A DNA stretch of 7,415 bases from an uncultured Johnsonella sp. (GTDB lineage Bacteria > Bacillota > Clostridia > Lachnospirales > Lachnospiraceae): positions 1 to 7,415 of the forward strand of contig CAAFUL010000070.1 in NCBI GenBank assembly GCA_900766185.1, read 5' to 3'. Positions 5,967 through 7,415 of the stretch are shown here, piece by piece. The notes beneath the pieces are model-generated. The model was given only the letters and a program-made list of their open reading frames with translations, was not told the origin of the DNA and made no database searches. Within the stretch, counting starts at the first letter, position 1. Each line of letters begins with the position of its first letter. The position numbers and the translations under genes are program-made.

Positions 5967-7139
5967 ATGAGTAATTTAGTAAAAGAAGTAGAAGCTGTAA
6001 AGAGTTATTTAATAGAAACAAGAAGAGAATTTCACCAAAATCCGGAGCTTTCATTAAAGGAGTTTCGTACTGCAAGCCGTATAGAAGAAGAACTTACAAA
6101 GTTTGGAATTAAGCATAGTCGTGTGGGAGAGACCGGAGTTTTGGGTATATTAAAAGGAGATAAACCTTCAGACAAGGTACTGCTTTTAAGGGCTGATATA
6201 GATGCTCTGCCTATAAATGAGGTGGGAGATGTGGAGTATATATCAAAAAATCCCGGAGTTATGCACGCTTGCGGACATGACGCACATACTACCTGTTTGC
6301 TTGCCGCAGCTAAGATTTTATCCGAAAAGAAAAATGAAATAGCCGGAGAGGTAAGATTTGTATTTCAGCCTGCCGAAGAGATAGGAAAGGGTACACAGCC
6401 TTTTATAGAAGCCGATGTACTTGAGGGTGTGGACAGGGTATTCGGTCTGCACTGTGCTCCGGATCTTCCTATTGGAACAGTAGGGCTTACTCCAAAGCTT
6501 AATAATGCTGCAGTCGATCACTTTACTATAAGTGTAAAGGGAGTATCTTCCCATGTCTCTTTGCCGCATAAGGGAGTTGACGCACTCTATGTTGCCTCAG
6601 AGATAGTTGTCGCAGTACAGGCTTTAAGAACCAGGCTTAATAGTCCGCTGGAACCTATGATAATAGGAATAGGTAAGTTTAATGCCGGCACGACTTATAA
6701 TGCACTTGCGGCAAATGCAGTACTTGAAGGAACAACGAGAACCATATCCAAGGAAAGCAGAGCAAAGATAAAGACGGAAATAAACCGCTGTGTAAAAAAT
6801 ATAGCTGAAATATACGGTGCTACTGCCACTGTGGAATGGGAAGGATTTACCGGTCCGGTAATCAATGACCCCGAGGTATGCGAAGAAGTAGCGGTACTTG
6901 TAGATGAGACTTTCGGAAAAGGTCATGTTGTAAAAGACAGGGAAGTTTCTCTGGGAGGGGATAACTTTGCCGATTTTATAGAGGAAAAGAAGGGTGCTTA
7001 TGCATATCTTGGAACTTCAAGTGAGACAAAGCCCTGTACTAAGCTGCCATTGCATAGCGATAGTTTTGATTTGGATGAAGAGGCTATGCTTAAGGGAACT
7101 TGGCTTCATGTTGCTTATGCATTATGGTTTTTGGCGTAG
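5967..7139 (+). CDS. M20-family metal-dependent amidohydrolase (N-acyl amino acid hydrolase type)
   Basis: A 390-residue cytoplasmic hydrolase of the M20 group that includes hippurate, IAA-amino acid and N-acyl-amino acid amidohydrolases. These cleave an amide bond to release a free amino acid. No signal peptide is present. The two-metal site is complete: C102 and H104 in MHACGHDAH, catalytic E137 and ligand E138 in PAEE, H162 in GLHCAP, and H363 in LHSDSFDLDEE. D77 lies in LLRADIDALP. The dimerisation domain is about 180-290, with SSHVSLPHKGVDAL (194-207) matching the family's GGHxxxPH segment. The start ATG has only a weak AGAGAG (5956-5961) 5 nt upstream. It sits 221 bp after metQ. From memory, streptococci also place an M20 gene beside metQ and metN, so a role in recovering methionine or related amino acids from conjugates is plausible. 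The exact substrate cannot be read from the sequence. Confidence 0.9.
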   Translation: MSNLVKEVEAVKSYLIETRREFHQNPELSLKEFRTASRIEEELTKFGIKHSRVGETGVLGILKGDKPSDKVLLLRADIDALPINEVGDVEYISKNPGVMHACGHDAHTTCLLAAAKILSEKKNEIAGEVRFVFQPAEEIGKGTQPFIEADVLEGVDRVFGLHCAPDLPIGTVGLTPKLNNAAVDHFTISVKGVSSHVSLPHKGVDALYVASEIVVAVQALRTRLNSPLEPMIIGIGKFNAGTTYNALAANAVLEGTTRTISKESRAKIKTEINRCVKNIAEIYGATATVEWEGFTGPVINDPEVCEEVAVLVDETFGKGHVVKDREVSLGGDNFADFIEEKKGAYAYLGTSSETKPCTKLPLHSDSFDLDEEAMLKGTWLHVAYALWFLA

Positions 7140-7160
7140 GTGTTGTGAAATCTGATTATA

Positions 7161-7177
7161 TCTCAGTTACATTGAGA
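7161..7177 (+). terminator. Small hairpin after the M20 gene
   Basis: TCTCA (7161-7165) pairs with TGAGA (7173-7177) around a 7-nt loop, with AGTTATTAT downstream. The stem is only 5 bp. The long palindrome of the adjacent repeat, starting at 7193, may be the more effective stop for transcripts. Confidence 0.25.
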
Positions 7178-7192
7178 AGTTATTATAAAATC

Positions 7193-7398
7193 CAATGATG
7201 ATTTGTCTATCACATAAACCGTTAAACTATCTTGTCTTGGACACGCTCTCGCTAACTTCGCCTCGCAGCGGTACTAAGCTTTATCTTCGCCTGAGGGCTT
7301 GATAAAGCAAGTACCGGCGGTCTCAGATTGTCCTTGGCAAGATAGTTTAACGGTTTATGTGGCTAAGGTACCGTCGGAGGGGAAAGGTGTAGGCACAC
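7193..7398 (-). repeat. Palindromic dispersed repeat, right copy (inverted)
   Basis: This is the reverse complement of 6-215, with the same order of flank, core and flank. The palindromic core is 7211-7361, and its end arms are better preserved than in the left copy: 24 bp pair perfectly (7211-7234 with 7338-7361). The tip is GCC-TGAG-GGC (7289-7298), the same 3-bp stem as the left copy with a different four-base loop. The clearest divergence is the bulge block at about 7246-7262 and the tip loop. Bases outside 7398 no longer match the left copy, nor do bases inside 7193, so both boundaries are visible. Confidence 0.85.
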
Positions 7399-7415
7399 TT
7401 CTATCTAACGCCACA

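Noticed and set aside
6..7398. Composite transposon with the repeats as its ends
   Set aside because: There is no transposase or integrase, the repeats are themselves non-coding palindromes, and the enclosed genes are core metabolism with uniform base composition. No target-site duplication can be judged because the outer flanks are too short.

Overview
The window looks like chromosome from a low-GC Gram-positive anaerobe, probably a Clostridia/Lachnospiraceae-type Firmicute. The reasons are AT-rich intergenic DNA, heavy ATA and AGA codon use, strong GGAGG ribosome-binding sites, a lipoprotein-type binding protein and sigma-A-like promoters. The lineage is an inference from style and gene content; no rRNA or other taxonomic marker is present.

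Layout: a 210-bp repeat lies at the left edge (6-215), followed by about 300 bp with no gene. Next come an ABC-F translation ATPase (520-2073, +) and, convergent with it, shikimate kinase aroK (2099-2614, -). A divergent intergenic region then leads into a methionine import locus on the + strand: metN ATPase (2913-3959), metI permease (3940-4620, overlapping metN) and metQ lipoprotein (4840-5745). An M20 amidohydrolase follows (5967-7139, +). A second copy of the left repeat, inverted, closes the window (7193-7398).

The methionine genes form one functional unit. MetQ captures methionine outside the membrane, MetI forms the channel and MetN powers it, probably with methionine feedback through its C-terminal NIL domain. 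The M20 enzyme may release amino acids from N-acylated or related conjugates brought in by the transporter. metQ is 219 bp downstream of metI, but the DNA upstream of metN and of metQ shares a related promoter block with a CTGT-N8/9-ACAG dyad. This suggests one regulator controls two transcription units. No SAM riboswitch or T-box is visible.

The most unusual structure is the pair of inverted repeats. Each is itself a long imperfect palindrome that folds to a GCC-N4-GGC tip. They look like non-coding MITE- or ERIC-like dispersed elements, and they bracket seven kilobases of otherwise ordinary genes. No transposase, CRISPR array, tRNA or rRNA was seen.
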